From: 2-02-FULL-55-14 sp964534125
GTDB taxonomy: Bacteria; Bacteroidota; Ignavibacteria; UBA10030
Assembly: GCA_964534125.1 (NCBI GenBank)
Contig: CAZHOJ010000006.1
Coordinates: 124,001-188,000, forward strand
Reading direction: 5' to 3'
DNA: 64,000 nucleotides
The translations under genes and the position numbers were made by a program. Below, piece by piece: positions 7,690-15,827 of the stretch. Within the stretch, counting starts at the first letter, position 1, and each line of letters begins with the position of its first letter. The notes below the pieces were generated by a model that ran no database searches, had not been told where the DNA came from, and saw nothing but the letters and a program-made list of their open reading frames with translations.

Positions 7690-10600
7690 ATGCAACGCTC
7701 ATTGATGACAGTCATTTTGTTTGTGGTCGCAGTTTTTGTGGCGACATCGCAGACCACGCGGCGCGTGCCGCAGGACTACGCGACGATCCAGGGGGCCATT
7801 GATGCGGCGGTGACTGGAGATACCGTGCTGGTGGCGGAGGGGATATATTCAGTGAATCTCCTGCTCACAAAGAAGATCGTGCTTGGGAGCCTCTTTGTTA
7901 TTGACGGGGATACGTCGCACATCTCTGGGACGATTCTCGACGGTGGGACCCCAGCCAATCCAGATTCGGGTTCGGTAGTTCTGATCGGTGAGGGTACCGA
8001 CACAACGACAGTCATATCCGGATTCACCATTCGCAACGGTAAAGGGACGACGGGGAGCTGGGGAGGAATGCCGTACATCGTAGGTGGAGGGGTCGCCATC
8101 ATTGCCGGTGGAGCGACGATCAGTCATAACGTCATTACCAACAACACATGCCTGAGCTCTCTGACACACTGTGGCGCAGCTGGGATCGACGTCGAGCCGA
8201 ATCAGTCGTACACCGTCGGACCCAAGGAGTGCATCATCACCAATAACATCATCTCAGGCAATACTTCCACGTCAACATTGTCGAACGGCGGCGTCGATGG
8301 CGGCGGCTTGGCGATGACCGGCCGAGGCAGGATCGTCAACAATATTATCCAGAACAATTCGGCCATAGGCACATCGTACGGAGGTGGCGGCGGGATACTT
8401 ATCTATGGATGGAACCTCCAGCAGGGGATCGAGATCACAGGAAACCTGATCAAAGGGAATATTGCAACTCGAGGAGCAGGAATCGCGACCTGGGCGAACC
8501 TGATCTCTGGAACGTATTACGGCCCAAACGTCACCCTCACCAACAACATCATCGTCGGCAATACGAACGCATCTGCTCTTTATCTTCTCAGCGGGACATA
8601 CGCGTTGATCAACAATACAATCGCAAGCAACTCCGGACCTTACGCGATCGCGCTATTCAACTCCCGAGGAGCGATGACGTTCCGGATGATGAACACGATC
8701 GTCTGGAATCCTTCAGTGACCACCGGGGAATTCTACAACGGGGGACTGGCGGCGGGGGCTTTCAACTGCGTGCGCAATGGTTTCGTCGGGCTTGGCAACA
8801 TCTCTTCGGACCCGCTCTTCGCCGATAGTGATCCGGCAAAAGGACTAGCTCCGACGAGTCCCTGCATCGACGCAGGCGCGATGAGTGCGACGGTGGGCGT
8901 GGTCCTGAACGCACCCACCGTCGATTATCTCGGCGCGATCCGTCCACGCCCCATCGGTTCGAAGCCTGACATGGGGGCCATCGAAAGTGACGCCGGCAAA
9001 GCGGTGCGGCGGGTGCCGGAGGATATCGCGACGATCCAGGGTGCAATTGATGCATCGGCAAACGGCGATGCGGTGATCGTTTCAGAGGGGACATATCCGG
9101 TGAATCTGTTGCTCACCAAGAAGATCACGCTGGCTAGCCGATACTACGTCGACGGTGACACTTCGCATATATCGAAGACCATCCTCGACGGGAGCACACC
9201 ATCACATGCCGACAGCGGCTCGACCGTGACCTTCGGACCCGGAACCGACTCAACGTCAAAGATCATCGGATTCACGATCACCGGGGGGAAGGGTAACCGG
9301 CATATGGCCTATGATACGAATCCGCCCTGGCCTTTTGTCGCGGGAGGAGGCATCGACATCTACAAAGGTGGCGCGTCTGTGCTGCATAATATCATTCGGA
9401 ACAACGCTCTTTCATCGGCCACCGACAGCGCGACTGGCGGGGGCATTTGTGCGGCGACGTGGAGCTTGACGGAACAGACGTCCCATGTCATTATCGAGGA
9501 CAATACCATACTACAGAACTCATCCATGTCATCGGGGGCTGCCACCGGAGGCGGCATCACGCTCTGGGGGACCAGCGGCCGTGTTATGAGGAACCGGATC
9601 AATAACAACTCGACCAAGTACGGCGGGGGCATGACTGTTTGGGCAATGGCAAGTTGGGGTATGGACACGCTCACGATCGGCGAGAATGTTGTGCAGGATA
9701 ACTACGCTTCGGTGAATACTGGCGGCATTGACGCAGCTGGCAACGGACTGATGGCATACATCAGGGACAACAAGGTGAAGAACAACGTCGCAGCAAACTC
9801 CATGGGTGGTATTTCCGTCGGATTAGGGATGGTCGCTGTTGTTGACGGCAACTATGTGTCTGGCAACGCCGCAGTTGGAGGCACCATCGGCGGGATCTAT
9901 GTGTACAACAGCGCAACGACGAACGTCTGGATACAGAACAACATTGTCGTCGGCAATGACGGCGACGGCGTGAGAAGCGGCTTTCGGGCGACTGCACGAG
10001 TCGTCAACAATACGATCGTCGGTAATTCACGTTACGGCCTTAACACGTACGACCCCCCAAGTGCCACACAGTATGCGACGATCGTGGGGCTGAACAACAT
10101 CGTATGGGGGAACGCGCTCGGAGGCATTGCGGGCAATGTCTACGCCTCGTACTCGCTCGTGCAAGGAGGCTTTGCCGGAACTGGCAACATCTCGTACGAT
10201 CCGCTCCTTGCCGCCGGTGACACCTTGTATCAGCTCGTCCCCGGCAGTCCGGCACTCGGAGCGGGCGTCTTGTCGGCCACGGTGGGTGGACTGACGTTGA
10301 CGGCGCCAGCACTCGACTACCTCGGTGCTGCCCGACCAATTCCGGACACGACTCATCCTGACCTCGGTGCGATCGAACACTATTTGTGGGATCCACTCGT
10401 CCGAGTTGAAGAGCCGACCACTTCCATCCCCACGGAGTTCGGACTCGAGCAGAACTACCCGAATCCGTTCAATCCCGCGACCGAGATCTCCTACCAATTG
10501 CCACTTACTGCTCGCGTCTCACTCACAGTGTTCGATCTCCTCGGCCGCGAGGTTGCAGTGCTGGTCAATGAAGAAAAACCGTCCGGCAGTTACACGGCAC

Positions 10601-10695
10601 AATGGAATGCGGCGGGCTTTGCGAGCGGCATCTATCTCGTTCGGATGCAGGCGGGGAGTTTTGTGGACACGAAGAAGATCGTGCTGATGAAATGA
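7690..10695 (+). CDS. Secreted protein with two beta-helix domains and type IX sorting domain (module copy 1)
   Basis: 1001 residues, good ribosome-binding site (AGGAGGG, 7 bases before ATG). Signal peptide 1-21 (ending ATSQT). Two tandem right-handed beta-helix domains, about 22-435 and 436-905, each beginning RRVP(Q/E)D-ATIQGAIDA and continuing through a VDGDTSHIS-type motif and many N-N-I-I/GGG turns. The C-terminal domain, about 912-1001, starts LEQNYPNPFNPATEISYQLP and is a type IX secretion sorting signal, so the protein should be exported and attached to the surface or released. Its domain starts closely match the sensor domain of the kinase at 3735. No lyase catalytic residues can be assigned; it may bind or cleave a polysaccharide. 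Confidence 0.88.
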   Translation: MQRSLMTVILFVVAVFVATSQTTRRVPQDYATIQGAIDAAVTGDTVLVAEGIYSVNLLLTKKIVLGSLFVIDGDTSHISGTILDGGTPANPDSGSVVLIGEGTDTTTVISGFTIRNGKGTTGSWGGMPYIVGGGVAIIAGGATISHNVITNNTCLSSLTHCGAAGIDVEPNQSYTVGPKECIITNNIISGNTSTSTLSNGGVDGGGLAMTGRGRIVNNIIQNNSAIGTSYGGGGGILIYGWNLQQGIEITGNLIKGNIATRGAGIATWANLISGTYYGPNVTLTNNIIVGNTNASALYLLSGTYALINNTIASNSGPYAIALFNSRGAMTFRMMNTIVWNPSVTTGEFYNGGLAAGAFNCVRNGFVGLGNISSDPLFADSDPAKGLAPTSPCIDAGAMSATVGVVLNAPTVDYLGAIRPRPIGSKPDMGAIESDAGKAVRRVPEDIATIQGAIDASANGDAVIVSEGTYPVNLLLTKKITLASRYYVDGDTSHISKTILDGSTPSHADSGSTVTFGPGTDSTSKIIGFTITGGKGNRHMAYDTNPPWPFVAGGGIDIYKGGASVLHNIIRNNALSSATDSATGGGICAATWSLTEQTSHVIIEDNTILQNSSMSSGAATGGGITLWGTSGRVMRNRINNNSTKYGGGMTVWAMASWGMDTLTIGENVVQDNYASVNTGGIDAAGNGLMAYIRDNKVKNNVAANSMGGISVGLGMVAVVDGNYVSGNAAVGGTIGGIYVYNSATTNVWIQNNIVVGNDGDGVRSGFRATARVVNNTIVGNSRYGLNTYDPPSATQYATIVGLNNIVWGNALGGIAGNVYASYSLVQGGFAGTGNISYDPLLAAGDTLYQLVPGSPALGAGVLSATVGGLTLTAPALDYLGAARPIPDTTHPDLGAIEHYLWDPLVRVEEPTTSIPTEFGLEQNYPNPFNPATEISYQLPLTARVSLTVFDLLGREVAVLVNEEKPSGSYTAQWNAAGFASGIYLVRMQAGSFVDTKKIVLMK

Positions 10696-10716
10696 GGCGG
10701 GCCGAGGTAAGTCTGC
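10540..10716. repeat. 177-bp exact repeat covering a sorting-domain end, copy A
   Basis: Identical base for base to 13638-13814. It covers the last 52 codons of the type IX sorting domain, the stop codon and 21 bases after it. A third version ending at 22632 differs at only a few bases up to the stop. The identity crosses the stop codon, so it reflects recent DNA duplication or conversion and not only protein constraint. Confidence 0.9.
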
Positions 10717-10751
10717 CGGTGTGTCCCCCTATGAAACGAAAGGATCATAAC

Positions 10752-13700
10752 ATGAGACGTGCAGCGCTGGTGCTTCAGTCTTCTTTCATGGTGTGTACAT
10801 TTCTGTCGTCGCAGACCCACACCTTCACCGGCGGTATTGATACGGCGTGGGTGAGGCATTATGGGTCCGGCCTTGCTCCTTTAGACGCTGGGTCTAATGC
10901 TGTTGCCGTGGATCAGGGGGGCAATGTATATGTAACGGGTTGGAGTCATAGTTCAAGCACCGCTGAGGACTATGCCACGATCAAATACAACTCCTCTGGA
11001 GACACCGTCTGGGTGAGAAGGTACAACGGACCGGGGGATTCTTCTGACTCTCCCGCCGCCATTGCCGTTGACGCCAACGGAAATGTCTACGTCACAGGAG
11101 GTAGTTATGGTTCAAGCGCCTCTTATGACTACGCCACGATCAAATACAGCTCCTTGGGAGATACCGTCTGGGTGAGAAGATACAATGGACCAGGGAATTC
11201 TCATGACCAAGCCACCTCTCTTGCTGTTGATGTCGGCGGAAATGTCTACGTCACGGGACGGAGTGCTGGCTCAAGCACCTATGAGGACTACGCAACGATC
11301 AAATACAACTCCTCTGGGGATACCGTCTGGGTGAGAAGATACAACGGACCAGGGAATTCTGATGACTTTGCCACCTCTCTTGCTGTTGACGCCAGCGGAA
11401 ACGTCTACGTTACGGGACGGAGTGCTGGCTCAAGCACCTATTATGACTACGCAACGATCAAATACAGCTCCTCTGGCGACACCGTCTGGGTGAGAAGATA
11501 CAACGGACCTGGGAATTCTGATGACTTTGCCAACGCTCTTGCTGTTGACGCCAGCGGAAATGTCCACGTCACAGGAGGTAGTTATAGTTCAAGCACCTCT
11601 GCGGACTACGCCACGATCAAATACAACTCCTCTGGAGACACCGTCTGGGTGAGAAGATACGACGGGCCAGCGAATGATGGCGACTGGGCCGCTTCTCTTG
11701 CGGTTGACGCCAGCGGAAACGTCTATGTCACGGGAGGGAGTTATGGTTCGAGCTCAGATTATGCCACGATCAAATACAACTCCTCCGGTGACACCGCCTG
11801 GGTAAGAAGGTTCACTGCACCCGAGTATTCCGATGACTGGGCCACATCTCTTGCTGTTGACGCTAGTGGAAATGTCTATGTCACTGGAACGATCGACCGT
11901 TCCAGCAGCTGGCGCGATGCCTACTGTAACCACGCCACCATTAAATATAACTCCTCTGGAGATACCGTTTGGGTGAGATGGTTCACTGAGCCCGAGGATT
12001 CTGATGACTGGGCCACATCTCTTGCTGTTGACGCCAGCGGAAATGTGTACGTCACGGGAAGGAGTACTGGTTCAAGCAGCACTCATGACTACGCCACCAT
12101 CAAATATGCCTCCTCTGGTGAGACCCTCTGGGTGAGAAGATACAACGGCCAGGGGAATTCTTATGACGTTGCTACCTCTCTTGCTGTTGATGCCGGCGGA
12201 AATGTCTACGTTACTGGAAGGAGCTATGGTTCAAGCACCCAGGATGACTACGCCACGATCAAATACAATTCCTCTGGTGATGCCGTCTGGGTGAAGAGAT
12301 ACGACGGGCCAGCGAATGGTAGTGACTGTGCCACTTCTCTTGCTGTTGATGCCGGCGGAAATGTCTATGTTACTGGAAGGAGTTATGGTTCAAGCACCCA
12401 GGATGACTACGCCACGATCAAATACAATTCCTCTGGTGATGCCGTCTGGGTGAGAAGATACAATGGACCGGGGAATTCTTATGACTTTGCCAACGCTCTT
12501 GCTGTTGACGCCAGCGGAAATGTCTACGTCACAGGAGGGAGCTATGGTTCAAGCAACGATCTAGATTATGCGACGATCAAATACAGCTCCTTGGGAGATA
12601 CCGTCTGGGTGAGAAGATACAATGGACCAGGGAATTCTCATGACCAAGCCAGCTCTCTTGCTGTTGATGTCGGCGGAAATGTCTACGTCACAGGACGGAG
12701 TGCTGGCTCAAGCACCTATGATGACTACGCCACGATCAAATATAATTCCTCTGGTGATGCCGTCTGGGTGAGAAGATACAGCGGACCAGGGGATTCTTCT
12801 GACTATGCCGCCGCCATTGCCGTTGACGCCAACGGAAACGTCTACGTCACGGGATGGAGCTTTGGTTCGGGCACCAATGAGGACTACGGCACGATCAAAT
12901 ACAGCTCCTCTGGAGATACTGTCTGGGTGAGAAGATACAATGGACCAGGGAATTCTCATGACCAAGCCACCTCTCTCGCTGTTGATGCCGGCGGAAATGT
13001 TTACGTCACAGGAGGGAGTGCTGGCTCAAGCACCTATGAGGACTATGCCACGATCAAATATAGCTCCTCTGGAGACCCCGTCTGGGTGAGAAGATACGAC
13101 GGGCTAGCGAATGGTGACGACTGTGCCACTTCTCTTGCGGTTGATGCCAGCGGAAATGTCTACGTTACGGGATGCACTTACGAGCATGTAGAATTTGCTA
13201 AGGTCCTTGGCATCGATGGACCTAGAGGTGGATACAAGGCAGGTTGGAGTAGCGGAGAGGGCGATGGAAACGCAACAATCAAATACGATGATGCTGGGAA
13301 CCAGATGTGGCTCGCGCAGTATACGTATGCAGGTGGAGGCTCAACTCCAGTGGGACTCAAACTCGATGCGCAGAACAATGTGTACGTCGCTGGAACGAGT
13401 AGCTGGGGTGGGTGGGTGTGGGGTGGTGGGATAGGTGAATATGTGTGGACACCACCAGCGAGTATCTATGCGGTGATTAGGTACAATCAAATTGCAACAT
13501 CAGTTGATCAGGTCCTCTCTTCGCTTCCGAAAGACTTTTCGCTATCACAGAACTACCCCAATCCGTTCAATCCCGCGACCGTGATCTCCTACCACGTACC
13601 ACTTGCTTCTCGCGTCTCTCTCACGGTGTTCGATCTTCTCGGCCGCGAGGTTGCAGTGCTGGTCAATGAAGAAAAACCGTCCGGCAGTTACACGGCACAA

Positions 13701-13793
13701 TGGAATGCGGCGGGCTTTGCGAGCGGCATCTATCTCGTTCGGATGCAGGCGGGGAGTTTTGTGGACACGAAGAAGATCGTGCTGATGAAATGA
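10752..13793 (+). CDS. Secreted SBBP-type beta-propeller-repeat protein with type IX sorting domain
   Basis: 1013 residues from the ATG at 10752, chosen for AAGGA 8 bases upstream and a clean signal peptide (MRRAALVLQSSFMVCTFLSS); an ATG at 10731 is in frame, and the frame also stays open back into the preceding gene. The body is about 14 units of roughly 52 residues (pattern DYATIKYNSSGDTVWVRRY, then AVDASGNVYVTG), the SBBP or NHL-like beta-propeller family, plus diverged units near the C-terminus. A sorting domain with NYPNPFNPATVISYHVP starts at about 940. It is likely a surface-exposed binding protein. It shares signal-peptide and sorting-domain DNA with the next gene, a sign of tandem duplication. 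Confidence 0.87.
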   Translation: MRRAALVLQSSFMVCTFLSSQTHTFTGGIDTAWVRHYGSGLAPLDAGSNAVAVDQGGNVYVTGWSHSSSTAEDYATIKYNSSGDTVWVRRYNGPGDSSDSPAAIAVDANGNVYVTGGSYGSSASYDYATIKYSSLGDTVWVRRYNGPGNSHDQATSLAVDVGGNVYVTGRSAGSSTYEDYATIKYNSSGDTVWVRRYNGPGNSDDFATSLAVDASGNVYVTGRSAGSSTYYDYATIKYSSSGDTVWVRRYNGPGNSDDFANALAVDASGNVHVTGGSYSSSTSADYATIKYNSSGDTVWVRRYDGPANDGDWAASLAVDASGNVYVTGGSYGSSSDYATIKYNSSGDTAWVRRFTAPEYSDDWATSLAVDASGNVYVTGTIDRSSSWRDAYCNHATIKYNSSGDTVWVRWFTEPEDSDDWATSLAVDASGNVYVTGRSTGSSSTHDYATIKYASSGETLWVRRYNGQGNSYDVATSLAVDAGGNVYVTGRSYGSSTQDDYATIKYNSSGDAVWVKRYDGPANGSDCATSLAVDAGGNVYVTGRSYGSSTQDDYATIKYNSSGDAVWVRRYNGPGNSYDFANALAVDASGNVYVTGGSYGSSNDLDYATIKYSSLGDTVWVRRYNGPGNSHDQASSLAVDVGGNVYVTGRSAGSSTYDDYATIKYNSSGDAVWVRRYSGPGDSSDYAAAIAVDANGNVYVTGWSFGSGTNEDYGTIKYSSSGDTVWVRRYNGPGNSHDQATSLAVDAGGNVYVTGGSAGSSTYEDYATIKYSSSGDPVWVRRYDGLANGDDCATSLAVDASGNVYVTGCTYEHVEFAKVLGIDGPRGGYKAGWSSGEGDGNATIKYDDAGNQMWLAQYTYAGGGSTPVGLKLDAQNNVYVAGTSSWGGWVWGGGIGEYVWTPPASIYAVIRYNQIATSVDQVLSSLPKDFSLSQNYPNPFNPATVISYHVPLASRVSLTVFDLLGREVAVLVNEEKPSGSYTAQWNAAGFASGIYLVRMQAGSFVDTKKIVLMK
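10969..13176 (+). repeat. Coding tandem array of about 14 units of 150-160 bp
   Basis: Units carry the DNA pattern GACTACGCCACGATCAAATA, then TCTGGGTGAGAAGATAC, then GGAAATGTCTACGTCAC. Some distant units are almost identical, for instance those around 11145-11290 and 12585-12725, and the neighbours around 12220-12290 and 12345-12440. This points to recent expansion and conversion between units. Confidence 0.9.
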
Positions 13794-13814
13794 GGCGGGC
13801 CGAGGTAAGTCTGC
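13638..13814. repeat. 177-bp exact repeat covering a sorting-domain end, copy B
   Basis: Identical to 10540-10716. The sequence immediately after both copies, including the start and signal peptide of the next gene, is also highly similar (10731-10880 and 13828-13975), so the duplicated unit continues into the next gene. Confidence 0.9.
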
Positions 13815-13848
13815 AAGGGTGTCCTCAATGAAACGAAAGGATCATGAT

Positions 13849-15465
13849 ATGAGACGTGCAGCACTGGTGCTTCAGTCTTCTTTCATGGTGTGCACATTTC
13901 TGTCGTCGCAGACCCACACCTTCACCGGCGGAGTTGATACGGCGTGGGTGAGGCATTATGGGTCAGGATTAGTCGCACGAAGTGCATCTGCAATGGCTGT
14001 TGATGTGGGCGGCAATGTGTATGTGACGGGTTCAAGCTTCGGTTCCTACACATACAGCGATTACGCGACGATCAAATACACAAGCTCCGGGGATGTAATC
14101 TGGGTCAGGCACCAAAATGGACCGGGAGATGGTGAAGATTATGCCACCGCCCTTGCTGTTGATGCGAGCGGGAATGTGTATGTAACGGGTGCGACGAACA
14201 TCTTTGCCCACAAAACGCCTTGGGGCTTTTTTGTCGAATCTGTGACAACCACCAAGCTAGACGTATTGGGTAGTGTCCAGTGGACGAGGCAATTCGGTGG
14301 TTTCGACTTTTATGAGGACATCCCAGATCTCCCAATTTTCTTAAAAGTAGATGACTTCGGAAACACGTACGTAGCAGGGCAGAGCGGCAGTTATTGCTTG
14401 ATGGTCAAATACAGTCCCTATGGTGATACAATCTGGACGAGGCCATACATAGAAGGGTTTTGGTCAGAGCCAAGAGGGGTCGCAGCTGATGCCGAGGGAA
14501 ATGTCTATCTCGCTGTCACCTCTGTGATCATGGGATCACCGTACGATACACTGAGAAGCACGGCTGTGAAGTATGATCTTCACGGCTCGACGATCTGGAA
14601 GAAAGCGCTCCCAGGACTCTCATCAGGAAACATTGCAATTGGTGACTCTGGCGATACATATTATGCCACTACGGCAAATGACGATCATGCAATTGTCAAA
14701 TTCGATAGGTGCGGAAATTCTGTCTGGCTCAGAAAGTATAGCGATGCAGGCTCCTATCGGCCAACTGCACTTGCGGAGGACATGAGAGGTAACATATTTG
14801 TTACTGGAACTCACATAGGGACTGACTATGCTACCGAGAATATTGTGACGCTCAAATACAACGCCGGTGGCGATCTACTGTGGGAAAAGAAGGAGAGACG
14901 GATTGGCTCTGAGCAACACTATGCTCTTCTATCGGTCGACAGGAGCGGGAATGCATATGTAGTCGGTGACACAGATAGCTCGATGCTCGCACTCAAGTAT
15001 AAGTCTGATGGCAGCGAGGAATGGAAGGCTCGCTATTCTTCTGGGAGTGAATCAGCGCGCCAGCCGATTGGCATTGGTCTAGATAGCACCGGCAGTGTCT
15101 ACATCGCAGGAACCTCTCAGGTTGGAGAAGAGTTCTACTACACCGTTATCAAATATGTGCAGACTCCGACCACCGCCAGGGAGGGCCAAGAATCTGTGCC
15201 AACAACATTCACACTCGATTTGAACTACCCCAATCCGTTCAATCCCGCGACCGTGATCTCCTACCACGTACCACTTGCTTCTCGCGTCTCTCTCACGGTA
15301 TTCGATCTTCTCGGCCGCGAGGTCGCGGTGCTTGTTGACGAGGAGATTCCTGCCGGCTACCATATGGCACAGTGGGATGCGTCCGGAATGCCGAGCGGAG
15401 CGTATTTCTGCAGGATGCGTGCCGGGGAATTTGTGCAGGTGAGGCGGTTGATGCTGATAAAGTGA
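13849..15465 (+). CDS. Secreted beta-propeller-repeat protein with type IX sorting domain, diverged paralogue
   Basis: 538 residues. The first 45 are nearly identical to the preceding gene product (MRRAALVLQSSFMVCTFLSS, then HTFTGGVDTAWVRHYGSG), and the end uses the same sorting-domain sequence (NYPNPFNPATVISYHVP). The middle holds about seven poorly conserved SBBP-like units (A.DA.GNVY...T..., KY...G...W). Start placed at the ATG with AAAGG upstream, equivalent to the neighbour's start. The last 50 residues diverge from the neighbour (VLVDEEIPAGYHMAQWD, then RRLMLIK). Probably a surface protein; ligand unknown. Confidence 0.85.
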   Translation: MRRAALVLQSSFMVCTFLSSQTHTFTGGVDTAWVRHYGSGLVARSASAMAVDVGGNVYVTGSSFGSYTYSDYATIKYTSSGDVIWVRHQNGPGDGEDYATALAVDASGNVYVTGATNIFAHKTPWGFFVESVTTTKLDVLGSVQWTRQFGGFDFYEDIPDLPIFLKVDDFGNTYVAGQSGSYCLMVKYSPYGDTIWTRPYIEGFWSEPRGVAADAEGNVYLAVTSVIMGSPYDTLRSTAVKYDLHGSTIWKKALPGLSSGNIAIGDSGDTYYATTANDDHAIVKFDRCGNSVWLRKYSDAGSYRPTALAEDMRGNIFVTGTHIGTDYATENIVTLKYNAGGDLLWEKKERRIGSEQHYALLSVDRSGNAYVVGDTDSSMLALKYKSDGSEEWKARYSSGSESARQPIGIGLDSTGSVYIAGTSQVGEEFYYTVIKYVQTPTTAREGQESVPTTFTLDLNYPNPFNPATVISYHVPLASRVSLTVFDLLGREVAVLVDEEIPAGYHMAQWDASGMPSGAYFCRMRAGEFVQVRRLMLIK

Positions 15466-15827
15466 TCACTGCGAGGTCAAAGGTGGAGCACTGTTTGTCA
15501 GCAGAAGATGGGACCAAGACAGTACCTGCATACGGGATCATTGTGAGTATGCAGTTGGCAGGTGCAGACAGGGAATGCCGCAGGCAAGATTTTAAACACA
15601 CCAGACCCCGACCGGGTGAATCTGCTGCCGTTTCCTACCCACTGCCCGCTTCTCTTAACGGCTTCGTGGCTATTCCGCCAATTCCCAGGCTCCGGAAATT
15701 CCAGGATTCTCCAGCTCACATAGCCCCTTGACGTGAAATTCTCATTTACGGGAACCTTCTAACAGTGGAGGGCATTGCGGATTGAGCCATCCTTGACTAC
15801 CATTGCCCAAACCATTTCTGAGAACCT
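15466..15827. other. Intergenic region before the second beta-helix kinase
   Basis: 362 bp without a convincing gene. There is a small hairpin (GCATAC...GTATGC around 15528-15552) and a CTTGACGTGAAATTC stretch near 15726 that could be a -35-like box, but no matching -10 box was found. Nothing else stands out. Confidence 0.5.

Noticed and set aside
10602..10751. Upstream extension of the propeller-repeat gene into the preceding gene
   Set aside because: The frame stays open but would overlap the preceding sorting domain by 94 bases. The start at 10752 has a ribosome-binding site and signal peptide, and matches the paralogue's start.
10969..13176. CRISPR-like spacing of repeats
   Set aside because: The repeats are in-frame coding units of about 156 bp inside one long protein, without short spacers.
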